Shown: positions 49,812-62,249 of the stretch, in pieces
Position numbering within the stretch: position 1 is the first letter of the stretch
Layout of the letters: each line of letters opens with the position of its first letter
From: Caprimulgus europaeus
Taxonomy: Eukaryota > Chordata > Aves > Caprimulgiformes > Caprimulgidae
DNA: 64,000 nucleotides
Direction of reading: 5' to 3'
NCBI GenBank assembly: GCA_907165065.1
Contig: OU015524.1
Coordinates: 31,868,795-31,932,794, forward strand
The notes under the pieces: generated by a model
Seen by the model: only the letters and a program-made list of their open reading frames with translations
What the model was told of the DNA's origin: nothing
Database searches by the model: none
Position numbers and translations under genes: made by a program

Positions 49812-50097
49812 TGGGCCTTACATTGCCTCTAGTGTTAGTCTTATCTGCTATATATTTGAAGAAGCTCTTCCTGTTGTCCTTGACCCCTCTGGCAAGGTTT
49901 AATTCTAAGGAGGCCTTTGCTTTCCTAGTTGCCTCTCTACATTCTCTGACAACAGCCTTATGTTGTTCCCAAGTGGCCAACCCCTCCCTCCATGATCTGT
50001 AAACTCTCCTCTTCCACTTGAGTTTGCCCAGCAGTTCCCTGTTTAATCAAGCAGGTCTCCTGGCTTCCTCCCCTGACTTCCTACATATCGGGATGCT

Positions 50098-51111
50098 TCA
50101 ATCTTGAGCTTGGAAGAAGCAGTCCCTGAATGTTAACCAGCTACCTTGGGCCCCTTTTCCTTCGAGTACCCTTTCCCATGGGGTTTCCCCTAACAATTGC
50201 TTGAAAAGGCCAAAGTTGGCCCTTCTGAGGTCCAGAGTTGCAATTCTGCTTGGAATTCTGTTCCTGCCACATGAGATCCTGAACTTCACCATCTCATGGT
50301 CGCTGCAGCCCAGGCAGTCCTCAACCTTTACAGCCTCAACCAGACCCTCCTTGTTAGTGAGGATGAGGTCCAGCATCACTCCCTTCCTAGTTGGTTCAGC
50401 CACCATTTGAATGAGGAAATTATCATCGATGCACTGGAGGAACCTCCTGGATTGTGTGTGGCTGGCTGAGTAGTCCCTCCAGCAAACATCAGGGTAGTTA
50501 AAATCCCCCACAACAACCAGGGCCTGTGATTGCGAGGCTGCTGCCAGCTGCCTGTAGAAGGCCTCATCAACTTCCTCACCCTGATCTGGTGGCCTGTAAT
50601 AGACACCCACAACGGTATCAATCCTACCAGCCTGCCCCTTGATTTTCACCCACATACTCTCAACTCGCTCCTCATCTGCCCCTGGACAGATCTCAATACA
50701 CTGCAGTTGCTCTCTCACGTAAAGAGCAACTCCACCACCTTGCCTTGCTGGCCTGTCTTTCCTGAGAAGGACATAGCCATCCATGGCCACATTCCAGTCA
50801 TGTGAGCTCTCCCACCATGTCTCTGTAATTGCCACCAGATCATAATCCCCTGACCGAACACGGGTTTCTAACTCCTCCTGCTTGTTCCCCACGCTGTGTG
50901 CATTGGTGTACAGGCATTGCAGGGAGCGAGCTGAGTGCACCAATTTCAGCCTAGGGGGGTGGGAAGCCTCCCGGCCTTCATCAATTGTAGAGTGTGACCC
51001 CACTGGCACGAGCCCAACTGTAACCCCTTCCCCCTTCAAATCTAGTTTAAAGCTCTCCAAATGAGCCCTGCCCCAGCCTCCTTTTGCCCCTACCAGATAG
51101 ACCTTCCCCAC
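50098..51111 (-). pseudogene. CR1 ORF2 apurinic-like endonuclease domain, open for 337 codons
   Basis: Motifs of the APE-type endonuclease that nicks target DNA are all visible: NAHS at residues 70-73, ITETWW at 95-100 (catalytic glutamate), YYRPP at 171-175, GDFN at 202-205, LDLILTN at 247-253 and SDH at 270-272. About the first 60 residues precede the usual domain start and overlap the end of ORF1 sequence; the real ORF2 start is probably near SLQCLYTNAHS. The frame ends at a TGA in the linker. As a domain it looks whole, in a LINE whose ORF2 is otherwise broken. Confidence 0.92.
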
Positions 51112-51420
51112 AAATCACTGTCTGGACTGGTGTCTTATAAAAACAGCCATTGTCAAAGAACCCAAAGCCCTGCCTGTAGCACCAGTCCTGTAGCCAGTCA
51201 TTTATGGCCTTAATTCTTCCATTCCATCCCACATCAGCACCCGAAAGTGGAAGGAGGGAAGAGAAAATCACTTGAGCCCCAGACCGTTTCACCAACTGTC
51301 CCAAGGCCTTGAAATCTTTCTTCATTGCCCTCAGACTATGGAATGCAGCTTCCTCCCCACCTCAATTTCTTGCAGAAAAAGCCTCAATTTCCTGCAGGAT
51401 TGCAGGGTCCATTTGACAAG
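51047..51420 (-). pseudogene. CR1 ORF1 C-terminal esterase-like domain
   Basis: The frame reads DFKALGQLVKRSGAQVIFSS, then INDWLQDWCYRQGFGFFDNG, then GEGLSGRGKRRLGQ. This is the end of the SGNH-esterase domain found in CR1 ORF1. The family usually has a DGLHLS-type block that carries the catalytic Asp-His pair; here it is changed to EGLSG, so the histidine is absent. Coding sense continues upstream in the same frame (MDPAILQEIEAF) across one TGA stop near 51360. The N-terminal part of ORF1 is missing. Confidence 0.75.
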
Positions 51421-51500
51421 ACATAGGGCCACTTCTCTGTTGGACCTTGCTGCTTACAGATGCCCCAGAAAAAACTTCTCATGCAGCACTCTCAAATCCA

Positions 51501-54500
51501 ACATCAGCAGAATCCATATCTGAACATTAGGATTTTGTAGGTTTGGGTCTGAGAAACGAGAGCAAAGAGATTGGCACTGCCTCATCCTGGTGTGTAATGA
51601 AAATGACTTTTTCCTTAACTAAGTGTGAAAGTTAATTCAGATAAAGTGTGAGACAGTAATGAAATGGGAGAAATACATTTTAATTAGATTGTCAGCAAGA
51701 TAACACAAACTAAATCCTAAACTGCCCACCATTAAGGTTTTCCCACTGAGCCCTCCTGCCATTGTTCCTCTCTCCTTGTGATTGCTTTTTAATAACAGTT
51801 TCTGTGTGGCCTTTGTAAATAATCCTCTCATTACAGGTCTGCTTGAAACATGCAATCAATTTATTAGGGTATTTTCCAGGAGAACTCAGCAGGTACAGTA
51901 AAGCGTAACTATTCTGATACAGATTCATTTTTAAAACTAGAGGTTGACTGGGTGCCACCATTGTTTCTGCCAACCTCAGCAATCAGTCTGATGGCATTCA
52001 AATCGCAGCAATATTCAGATTCATCCAGGCTGGGCAAACAATGGCATTTTCTGGAAGACTGAAAAATTAGAAATTATCTGCATTTTTCCCTCAGAAGTAG
52101 CCTTTGAAACAACTAGAAAAAAATGATTTTTTTATTAGGTAATATTTTTGGTATTGTTTATGTATGTGTATGTTGTTTGATCCCTGAAGCTAATACTCAT
52201 CTTTATAAAAATAAAAAAATAAAGATTGAGAGGAAAGATTTTATTATAAATCTTTCTTTAGATTTAAGATCAATGTGCAATAAATGACATAGTAAATGAT
52301 GGACAGCTTCCTCTGCCCAAAAGGGAGACCACAACGGTAGGGAGAATGAATTCAGCTGGGTAGCATGGGAGAGCTCAAGGCTCCTCAATCACAGTTCCTC
52401 TGTGTAACAGAGACACCAATGTAAGATGGAAGTATTTTCTTTTTGAGGTATACAGTAGAAATTTCCAATTTTCTACACAAAAGAAATCTTTTGACCCTAT
52501 TAAGTAATATTTTAGTTCACATCATTGTTTAAGATCAGTCATGTTGGGGTAATTACTAGTATCCAATAGCTCTTCATTTGTAACTGAGAAATGAGATTGG
52601 TATATGTGGTCTATTTCCTGGTTAACAGAGGTATTCATGTGAATTTCCAAGTATGACTGGAAATAAATGTCTGACAGAAATATATGGGAATATAAGGATC
52701 CAGCTATTCTTCCAGGATAGGAAGGCTATTCATAGCAGAACAGAGGCAAAGAAAAATTATACTGCTGATTTGGGAAAGGAAGGCTTCTTTTTGAGGCAGA
52801 GAAGAACAGGGAATTTTCAATAAAGGGATTGAAGCCGAAGCTGAGAGCTTTGCTGTAGCTGCTTTATGAAGAAGAAGAAAATTATATCTTTTGTCAGAAC
52901 AGTCACTGTAACATCCCTTATCATCAGAAAAATTACATCTAATATATGACTTAAGTAAATTTAGAGGACAAAAATGTCTTTTCTTTTTTTTTTTTTTTAC
53001 TTTTCTTTTTTTCCTTCTTGTGGTTAAAACCAAAACCTGAGGCTATGAAACAAACAAAAAAATCGCCTTGGCATTTTGTCCGAATCCTTTCTCAGTGAAC
53101 TTGCTATTTTTCTTTCCAGCTCAAAATTAATTTCAGTGCAATAGAAAGGTAACTCTGCCAGGTGCATGAAAAGCCCACCACCTCACTATTGCAGTGAAAA
53201 ATAGAGAGAAATCAGAAGTCAGTTGGTCATTCTTGATGTTGCATTGCTCAGAAGACAAAAAGATAACATAGCTGGCTTTCTCTGCATTGTTGACAATGTA
53301 AGTTTTCCAGCATGCTAATCAGAAATGACTCAGAAGACATACAGAGAGCACATAATAGGAAGAACCATGGTTCATTTCTACAATGTTGCTTCTCATATCC
53401 AACCAGATTTTAAAATGATGTAGAAATTAATAACCTCAAAAATCATATCTGACTGTAACAGAATAAAGTCAGCAAAGTCAGCTGAAAAATGCTATTTCTA
53501 CCATTGCATATTTATTCCCTCAAAGGTCTTCTTTATATAAGTAGGAAGAAACTTGTCCTGAAACTTCTCTTGCTGTGGGTTGCCTCAAGACACATCAGTT
53601 TTCTGGTGAATAATGACCAAAGAATACATGTGATTCAGTAGGAATAATTTTTTAATTCAAGTATGTGAAAATCTGTTACATGTTTGTGTCAGTTATTTTG
53701 ATCTCTTCTGAAAAGTTGTGTGCAGACTGAATAGCTGGCTACTAAATGCTGAAGCTGAAGCTAGCATAAATGAGATAATGTATTGCTAAAGAGCTGCTGG
53801 CAGGGCTCTACACAGGGAAGGCTACTGGTTCTAAGGAATGGTGGCTTCTGGTTGTTTCACATGGCTGACTTGAGCAGGAGGTGCTTAGGATTTCTTACCT
53901 GGAAGGCTAAAGTCCCACAAATATTTTTACAATGTGGGTGCACAGAGCATTGTACAAGTACATATTGAAAACAAAATGGGATGAATTAATAAATGTGATG
54001 TTAACAAGCACTATCTCCCTGAGGAGGTTTAAAGCGGAGGTTTAGAGGGGAAGCTGTTTAAATTTGACCTTCTTGAGCTATCTAGTACTGTTAATGGAAA
54101 CCATTAGCAGCAAATGCTAGCATCACGGGGAGCAACTTCATATCATCATATTACACCCTTGGTGTTACTACAGACAGATCACTGCATCACATTTGTACAT
54201 GGAAGACCCAATTTTTGCTAAGCTTCAATGTTATTAAGGTTCAAAATGTGAAGTCCTGACCTTTAAAAAGTGGGACTGGGCTTTAGGAAAACATAAGTGA
54301 AATGAAAGCTACATTCAAGTTATGGGTTTCAATGACCAAAAAAAAAAAAAAAAAAAGGAATTTCATTTTACCTGCAATTTTTTTCTGCATTTTCACTTGT
54401 TATACCCAAGACTAAGTTTTAATCTAGTTTTAGTGTTTCTCTCATTAATACCTTTCTGTGCTTTCAGTTTTAAATTTGAATTCCCTCTGCTTGAAGGCTG

Positions 54501-55339
54501 TTCTCATCTTCCTCACATCTCTGAAGTGAACCTGATTTCACTGCTAAGAGGGAGATGCATTTAACCAGCTGATTCCTAAAGGAATATATCAAGGCTCAAT
54601 CTGGCAGAAGGAATTCCACAAGGATCCTTGCACTCATCCTTTCTTTCTCTCTAATATATTTTTAACCTGCCTTTCTCTTCAATACAGCTACAGTCCAATC
54701 ATCAGTCCATCTGTCTGTTGATTTATCTCATCCATCTGTCCTTCCAGTTCATCCATGTAATACATCCAAGTATTAGTTATTCACATGGGGCCATCAGTCG
54801 AATTCTTCCTATCATCTGTGTTTCTACCAGTCAACTTCTTATGCTTTATCCAGTTAATATACTCTCTCTTAATATACTGTTGTTCATGCATGGTATACTA
54901 TTTTATCTTTACACACTAAACATAATTATGTACATTTCTCCATGGTTAACAGCACTGGATATTAGAATAGTCTTTGAGCTAAGGGCAGAAAAGAAGACAG
55001 GAGGAAGGATTTTTTAAAATGTGAAAAGATAAATGCTTATAGCAATGAGAACTAAACAAAAAGACATCCAGTCCTTGCTCAAGATGCAGTGGTAGATCTT
55101 CCCATACAATATTCCTACCATAATTTTTAGGACTTTGTCTCTGAACAAAGCACTTAACAGCAGAACAAAAGAAAAGCAGAATTTACATGAGTATAAACTT
55201 TATCATGTCCATTTGTCCTATGATGTAAGGGACACCAATGCCTATACAATGGCAAATTACAATAAAATATATTTCTGTTGTTGGAAGAAGATCAAAAAAG
55301 ATAACTGTATACTGTGGGCCTGAGAATGAGGAGGACATA
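51501..55339. other. Unique DNA, no recognised gene
   Basis: Contains poly-T and poly-A runs near 52985 and 54340. Frames are short and of low complexity. Around 54660-54780 a pyrimidine-rich CCATC and CATCTGTC region is mildly repetitive. Confidence 0.4.
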
Positions 55340-55502
55340 AGGAAGTTGTGGATGCCCCCTCCCTGGAAGTGTTTAGGGCCAAGTTGGATGTGGCTTTGAG
55401 CAACCTGGTCTAGCAGAAGTAGTCCCTGCTGATGGCAGGGGGGTTGGAACTAGGTGATCTTTAAGGTCCCTTCCAGCCCAAACCATTCTATGATTCTATG
55501 AT
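55340..55502 (+). mobile_element. CR1 3' end fragment, about 160 bp
   Basis: GGAAGTTGTGGATGCCCC, GAGCAACCTGGTCTAG, GTGATCTTTAAGGTCCCTTC and a tail of ATTCTATGATTCTATGAT are the CR1 3' UTR and tail. The words match the subfamily of the copies at 5974 and 16837. Confidence 0.95.
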
Positions 55503-58378
55503 AAGAGAACACAGGAGCGTCTAAGTTGACTATAATAGTTCAGATTATACAATTTATAGGATCTCTTGCAAAGCTGTAAAGATAACAGTGACCCTGTGCA
55601 CAGCTTTGCAAAACTGTCCATTTTTTTCCATGCTAAGCTTGAGAAAGAAGAAATGGGTTGAAAAAAAATTGGAGAAAATACAAGTTTAGGTAAAAGAAAT
55701 TATTACAAGATTGGAAAGTGAAAAGGATTTGATCATAGCCTGATGCATTCATAATAGCAATATAAAAAATAGAAAGGAAAACTAATTCACTGTATCAGAA
55801 GATGAAGGGATAAGAAGAAATAGTTGGAAACTGTGGAAGGGAAAAATTAAAGTTGATAGCAGCAAAAGATTCTTAAATTGAATTCTTACAGTACAGAGCC
55901 ATTGGAATTAGATGGAATGTTAAGAAAAAGGAAGAATTGACCTATTAAAAATGAAAGAAATTTGACAATAATGAGAAACACATGTAGTAAGGCGGCTTTG
56001 GGTGTTTTAGTGGCACTAATTGAAGGGCTTTGTACGTCTTGGTGTTCCAGGTTTTCATACATCAGGATATGGAAGTTTGTGGGGGTCCAAAAGAGGTGTT
56101 ATATTGTACTACCGACTTCCTGACTTTGTATTTGGTCATGGTCCAGTGGGCATCAGCCTTTTCACATGCACATCTCTTTCATCCTGGTTTCAAAAAAAAC
56201 CCATAGGCACAGGGACACAGAGGGCCCTGGCATACTTGTACCTGGCCCTGGTGTGGATGCAGTTGCTACCCTATAACACAACATGGTCCAGTTAGTAAAT
56301 CTGATGAAGAAATTATCTCACTTGATTGCAGGTGTTAACACCATGGATTTCTACTGATGTCATCGTTGCACTAAGCTCCCATAGAATCAGAAGAGAGAAA
56401 GACACTCTCCTAGAACATGATTCATCTCACTCAAATGCAGATGCCAGAAACAGGCTGTATGGATTCCTGTCCCAAAATTTATTTACTGTTTTGGTTTGTT
56501 TGTTTAGTTGGTTGGTTTTTTAAATTTTGTTTTTGTTTAAATTGTAGGCAGTACCTGGGCAAGGGGCTTCGATTTTACATGTACATCATATATGTTTAGG
56601 TCCAGCAAGATAAATCATATTGTCAGAATGTGATTGATGCCCCCACAGCCTGCCCAGGTGGACAAGTCCTGGGGATCTTCTTGAATGATCTTCAAGTTCA
56701 TGGCAGCCTCCTACTTGGGTGTCAGTCTGGGTGGATGGACTCCTCTCTGAATACTAGAAGGACTAGTCTGTGAAAAGATAGAGCTATGGCCTGACATGGT
56801 CGTAATCTAAAGTAAGATGCTGTAGAAGAAAAAAACCAGAAAAGACTGAAGAGAAGGCATAGATGCAAATGTAGTCACACTAAGAAACGCTAAACAGACA
56901 ATTATCACTCACTTTCTGTAAAATTAATTTTAAAAATATAGTCCTGGAAAATAAAGGTTGAATGACCCTCCTGGCATTTTTTACCCCTTCTTCACCATCT
57001 TTCAGTCTCTGCAGCCCAGGTAGAAGAATGGCTTAGCTCCACCCTTCTCCAGCTAAAATTAGAAGGTGGTGTCACAATATGAAACAGTAAATGTTCTCGG
57101 GGTTATTGGGCTGCTCTGAACTGCCTGTCTACGATTTTTCTTATCTTTTCTAATTTTTTTTTCTTTCCCTGTAAAGGCTTCTGGTGCATTTGGACATTTG
57201 ATTATGTATGAAGTCTTGTGTGATAGTTAATTAGCATTCAGAGGGAATACTTCAGTCTATGCATATTAGTTGCACAGGTTAAGTATTCCTGATAAGACTT
57301 CTCAAATGAGACAAGATGAATTTAGCTTAATTAGACCTATGAAAACTCATGGAGAAGGTAAAAGGAAGCTTGCCCAAACTTTTGTACCATGGAAATGAGG
57401 AGAAGAGGGGGCATGAAGGGTAAGTGAATGGAAGGGAAAATCACCCCCAATAATAAAATAAAGAAGATAAGAAGAGAGAGATGTCATTAAATGCTTACAG
57501 CTATTCCTGTGCTTTCACTGTAGCAAAGAATGGGGAGTGACAAACCTTTTTAGGGTCATCTTCACCTAAGGAACAATCTAGGAAATTTACTGAGTTATTT
57601 TTGGAAAGAGAATTAAAGATGTAAGTGTCCAGAAATATTTTAATTGCTAGTACCTCCAGGCACCTGTAAATGTATGGCTGCAAATTCTGCTATGTCATTG
57701 TGGCCAGACCTTTAGATGTATTTTTCCCTTTCCTAAAATTAAGAGCAACAAAAACACTGTGAATAAACTGTGCTTCACTGTGACATGTTGTTTCATCAGT
57801 GTCAAAATGTTCCTGGAGTATGCATCAATTTTGATGAAGTTTCCATTGGGAAGGGACTGAAATAAATAATTTCAACCGTCTTGTTTAATTTTGGTCACAT
57901 CAAAACATTTTGTTTTGGTAAGATAAAAACATATCATTTTGACTCCACCATTTTGATTAATTTATTTTTTAATACACATATTTTTTATATTGAATTTATA
58001 TAAGATTTTAAATGATATATTGTGTTAAAGATTTATGATTATGTTATAATGTTTTCACATTCACAGAATAAATTATTTTGAAATAATTAAATGAAACATT
58101 TCAGTATCAGCAAACCAAAACAATTGGAACTACCAATGAAACCTTTTAGTAGTTCCAAAAGATTTAGAAATTTATATAGCTGTCAGAAATGCGGATATAA
58201 GGCAGTTTTGTTTGAAGTCAAGAGAAAATAATTTTTTTAAAAGCTGAATTTTCCTTCATAGCAAAATTTCAGTGTCTCCTGCCTCTAGAAACCAGATGTA
58301 TCAAGCCCAGAAGCAGTTCATCCTTTGAGTTGTGTTCTCACTTGCCATTTAGTATCCGGTAATTATGTGGGGAATACA
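55503..58378. other. Unique DNA, no recognised gene
   Basis: Very AT-rich toward 57900-58100. A possible conserved block lies at 57190-57360. Confidence 0.4.
57190..57360. promoter_or_regulatory. Possible conserved non-coding element
   Basis: The block has ATAGTTAATTAGCATTC, TATGCATATTAG (octamer-like) and TTTAGCTTAATTAGACC within 130 bp and no repeat identity. It is suggestive of clustered homeodomain and POU sites only. Confidence 0.2.
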
Positions 58379-58460
58379 GAATCACAGAATCACAGAATGT
58401 TAGGGATTGGAAGGGACCTTGAAAGGTCCCATCTAGTCCAATCCCCCTGCTGGAGTAGGG
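58379..58460 (-). mobile_element. CR1 3' end fragment, about 80 bp
   Basis: Two tail units (GAATCACA) followed by GTTAGGGATTGGAAGGGACC and TCTAGTCCAATCCCCCTGC, the antisense CR1 3' UTR. It is an extremely 5'-truncated insertion of the subfamily seen at 48078. Confidence 0.95.
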
Positions 58461-60104
58461 GATACTGAGTTCAGAAATTAGCATTAAAGTGTCTGGATAC
58501 ATGTTACTGTATGCACATCAGTTCACCAGTTATAAGGATATGACCTCTACTGTCTTCTACCCAGTCAAATGTCTACTGAGAAAAAAACGGTTTGTCACAA
58601 GTGAGCGCAGGATTTCCTTTTATGGGTTGGCAATCTGTACTATTTGATTCGTTCTGTTTCCAGCTGTATCAAAAACCAGTGCAAACAAGATATGGAATTG
58701 AAATATTTACAAATAGTAGACAAAACCAGAAATAATCACAGAGGACTGGTGACTGAAGAATACAGAAGAAAAGGGGAAAAGTTCTCATGTGCTACTTTTT
58801 TTTTCCCCATTGTCTTTTTCTCTTTCTCAATTTTATTTGCTTCTGCAGAAGATACACTTTATTAGTATAAAATAATGATCTATAAATAATAATGAAAACT
58901 GGACTCTAAGGCTAAAGGTTAGTGCCTTTAATCATACTCATAAAGCTGAGCCCTAGATTAGTTCTTGCACTGTTATGTTTACTGCACAGTACGCAGATAC
59001 ACAAGCAGATTTTGAGGTACATAGATGGGTTTTAGAGGCAGGGAGGCACACTCTGAAAAACATAGAACCAGGAAGCCTATCTGAAGGAGTCACTGTGCAG
59101 TCATCCTGCCTCCAAAGCTTTGTGTGAGCATTCACTAGTCAAAGCAAAACATGGAAAATAAGAAATAACATCTTCAATTTCTGTGTCAATGTTCAGAAAT
59201 GTTATAAGACTCTATAAAATGTGAGATATAGGCATTTCTCAAAAAATCTGGCAGATGTTCAAAGAACGGAAAATAGTCTTCACAACAATGCTTATTTTTT
59301 GAAGTTAACAGTTTGCTTCTATATTTTATTTAGATTGCACCTTTTGAAAATATATGACCTGTCCTCATAAAAACCAAACCAAAACAAAAAAAACCAACCC
59401 AACACTGTAGTAATGCTATGTAACTCTGTGATAGTATAAAGGGAATTCTCCTTGACCTCTGAAGACAGTCTTTTGTCCTGAAGCTTGAGAATGATAGTAT
59501 TTTCTCTTGTGATATTTTCCTGGATAACAGTCAACAGATGCTAATCTTGTGCACGTAGCTGTCAAATCCTTTCTTCAAATTTACAAAGCTTTTTGCCTTT
59601 TGAGAGAAATAACACTGTGGAACAGAGAGTTGCATAATAAGCAGATTAATTTTACTGATTTCTGCATTGGAAAATAATGTCCTTTTTGTCCATTGTAAAT
59701 CTACTGCCTTTAAATGTCATTGAGGACTTCCCTCACATTGCATGAATATATTGCATCTTCCTAATGTAGGGCATGGTTATATACCTTGGTGTTAGCTTCT
59801 CTGCTTCATCTTATGACCAGGGTGTCTTTGACCAGTCACTACTAGCAAACATCACTGAAATGTTGTATGACAGAATATGCTGCAAAAGGGAACTTCTGCA
59901 GTTGTTTTGCTGGTTGTGTGGATATCTGTCTGTCTGAGCTCTCTGTTGCAGCTTGCCAAACCTTCAAAGGAAAAACTTTCCCTAGCACTGTATTCCTTTT
60001 CTTCCTTCACTCTCTCTTCCCATTGAAGAAGTACTCCCTCTGACTTCAGATGATACCTTAAGACATATGGAGGAATAGTGAAATTTTACCTTTAATGATG
60101 ACAA

Positions 60105-60130
60105 AATCTCAAATGTTTAAATTTGAGATT
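60105..60130. repeat. Perfect inverted repeat, 10-bp arms, 6-base loop
   Basis: AATCTCAAAT is followed by GTTTAA and then ATTTGAGATT. No element is recognised around it. Confidence 0.85.
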
Positions 60131-62211
60131 CCATCCATGTGTGAGTTTTTTCAGATTAAAAAAAAAAAAGCAAACAACAAACAAACAGATAAAGGATAGA
60201 ATGCAAAACACCTGCTCAACCATAATCCCACTGTTGTTCATAGAAATTTGATTTCTATCAGGTGTGGAGAATTAATTAACATCCCTATTCCTTTTACAAA
60301 AGGTAGGTAACAGTGCAGAAAATTTGGTTATTAGAAGCATGTGTCGCAGAATGGTTTCCTTGTTCCTCCTAATAACAATGGGGGAAAAAATAGTGAGGGA
60401 TTTGAGGTAAGCAATAATGAATTGGGTTAGCTGCTTTTACTAAACTCCTAAAAAAAAATAAAATCTTAAAATAAGAATGCTTAAAGTTTGCTAATATTTT
60501 GTTTCTACTGTCCCAGTGAGGAACAGTGTGTGTGAGGGGGTATTGCTGAGCTTTTCATCTTTAATGGAGGAAGTCTTTAGTAGAGCTGTAGCTATGTAGA
60601 ATATATGGTAGATACAGCAACTTGCTGTGGAAGGTGTTTAGATAAAAATGTCAGTGGATTTTTAAAAAAAGAAAAAAAGACAAAAAAGGAACCCTCAAAC
60701 CCAAAACAAACAAATAAAAAACCCTCAAACTTAGACACTAGAAAAGTTTATTTTAGGAGAAGAAAGAGTGGGGAGGTTGAGATGAGAAGGTGGTAGAAGA
60801 TCACAACCCCCAGCCTGAGAAAGGCCCAGTGTGTTAGGTGAGCTGATGGTTTACAGACACCAGCACTTCTTATGAGTAAGTGTCCTGCTGGGCCTGGCTG
60901 GATGGAGCAGAGTGCTGCTATGTGCAATAAATCTTTGTTTAGAGGCACCTGGAGAAGAATCTGATAAAATGTGATGCCATAAACTCTGCTTCTGACCCTT
61001 TTTTGCAGGTTTTCAAAGCTCTTTACCTGAGCAGAGTGTTTCAGATGTGCTGCAGTAGGGCCTCAGCTAAATCTAAGCCTTTGACCTGAGAGATCTCCTG
61101 GATTAACCACCCAGCTGAAATGGCATGGTAGGCAGGATTTTATTTTAGATGCTCAAAGCTGAGGTTAACAAGATCAGGAGGTGTGAGGTCATTGGAGATT
61201 AACACTGAATTCAGAGACAAATTCTGCAGTTAATTTCTTTTGCAGGTTCCAGATATGAATAATGCAGGAGACATACCCAAGCAGATGTAGGAAATAGTAT
61301 AAAAAAGCATTATTTGCTCAGAGAAGGGACTATGTGAGCAGAAAGGAAAAGCAAAGGGGGAGGGAGATCCGTTTGCTCTGAGTTTCATCCTGCTTGTTAC
61401 AGTACAACCCTGAGGGAGGAGTGAGGGTGAGACAGGAAGAAATCACTTCCACTGCTGCTACCCAAAACCCTACTCCATGTGCATATGAAAGTATAAACTT
61501 TTATGCCTTTAGGCCTTTCTTGGCATTAGGTAGTTCACATGTCTTGCCATAATGAGGAGTGTGGCATGTTTGTTCAGATTAGCAGTGCAGTGTCAGTAAA
61601 AAAGTCTTAGTACCGAACCACGAGGGCTAGAGGTGAGCACATGCTCTCTGAGGGAATCTTTTTTAACATATTGTGGTATTTTACAAAAGAAAGGCTAAGG
61701 ATTCTGATTTGTGCTCTCTCTTTGTGAAGTGAAGATATAAGTCAAAGGAAAGCCTGCTTAAAGGAGGAATAATGAGGTTGGTGATGTGGGACTGGAGATC
61801 AGTGAGTTCTGGAGTCCAGGCTCCGCTGAAACCAGTTCAGGCAATTTAGCACGTTTGGCTGTACCAAGATGCCTCCACAAATCCCTGCTCCTCTTGTATG
61901 ACCTCTATTTTGCTTATTAGATGACCCCGCTTCTCTAGCCTCACACTCAGAAATTAGTTCTCCTGTCTTCCTCATATTTCCTTTTTCATCCTCTTCCCAC
62001 TCACTGTGCATTTGGGTCTAAGCCTGATACCTTGGTCTTACCCCAGCACAGAGCAGGACTGTTTGCCACTCTTTCCTTTGAATAGTGGAGCATGATACAG
62101 GTATGGGCATGGTAGCTCTCTGTTTTATGAGGTACAAATTAACCCTTGTTGGGTCAGAAAAATGGATTTTAATCAGATCAGATTCAATGTATGGCTGGAT
62201 TCTTGTTGCTG

Positions 62212-62249
62212 GTTTATTTGTTTATTTATTTATTTACTTACTTATTTAA
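62212..62249. repeat. (TTTA)n microsatellite
   Basis: About nine TTTA-type units, with two TTAC variants near the right end. Confidence 0.85.

Larger units (their letters stand above)
48078..51500 (-). mobile_element. Nearly full-length CR1 LINE, about 3.4 kb
   Basis: Read right to left the copy holds the end of ORF1 with its esterase-like domain (about 51420 to 51047), ORF2 endonuclease (51111-50098), linker and pre-RT (50097-49482), reverse transcriptase and C-terminal region (49289-48300, with coding sense continuing to about 48140), and the 3' UTR with a one-unit tail at 48078. Only a few breaks separate the ORF2 pieces. It is the most complete CR1 here and belongs to the subfamily of the copies at 35398, 40853 and probably 58379. 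The 5' end is vague: coding-like sequence seems to run to about 51500, but the ORF1 start is missing. Confidence 0.93.
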
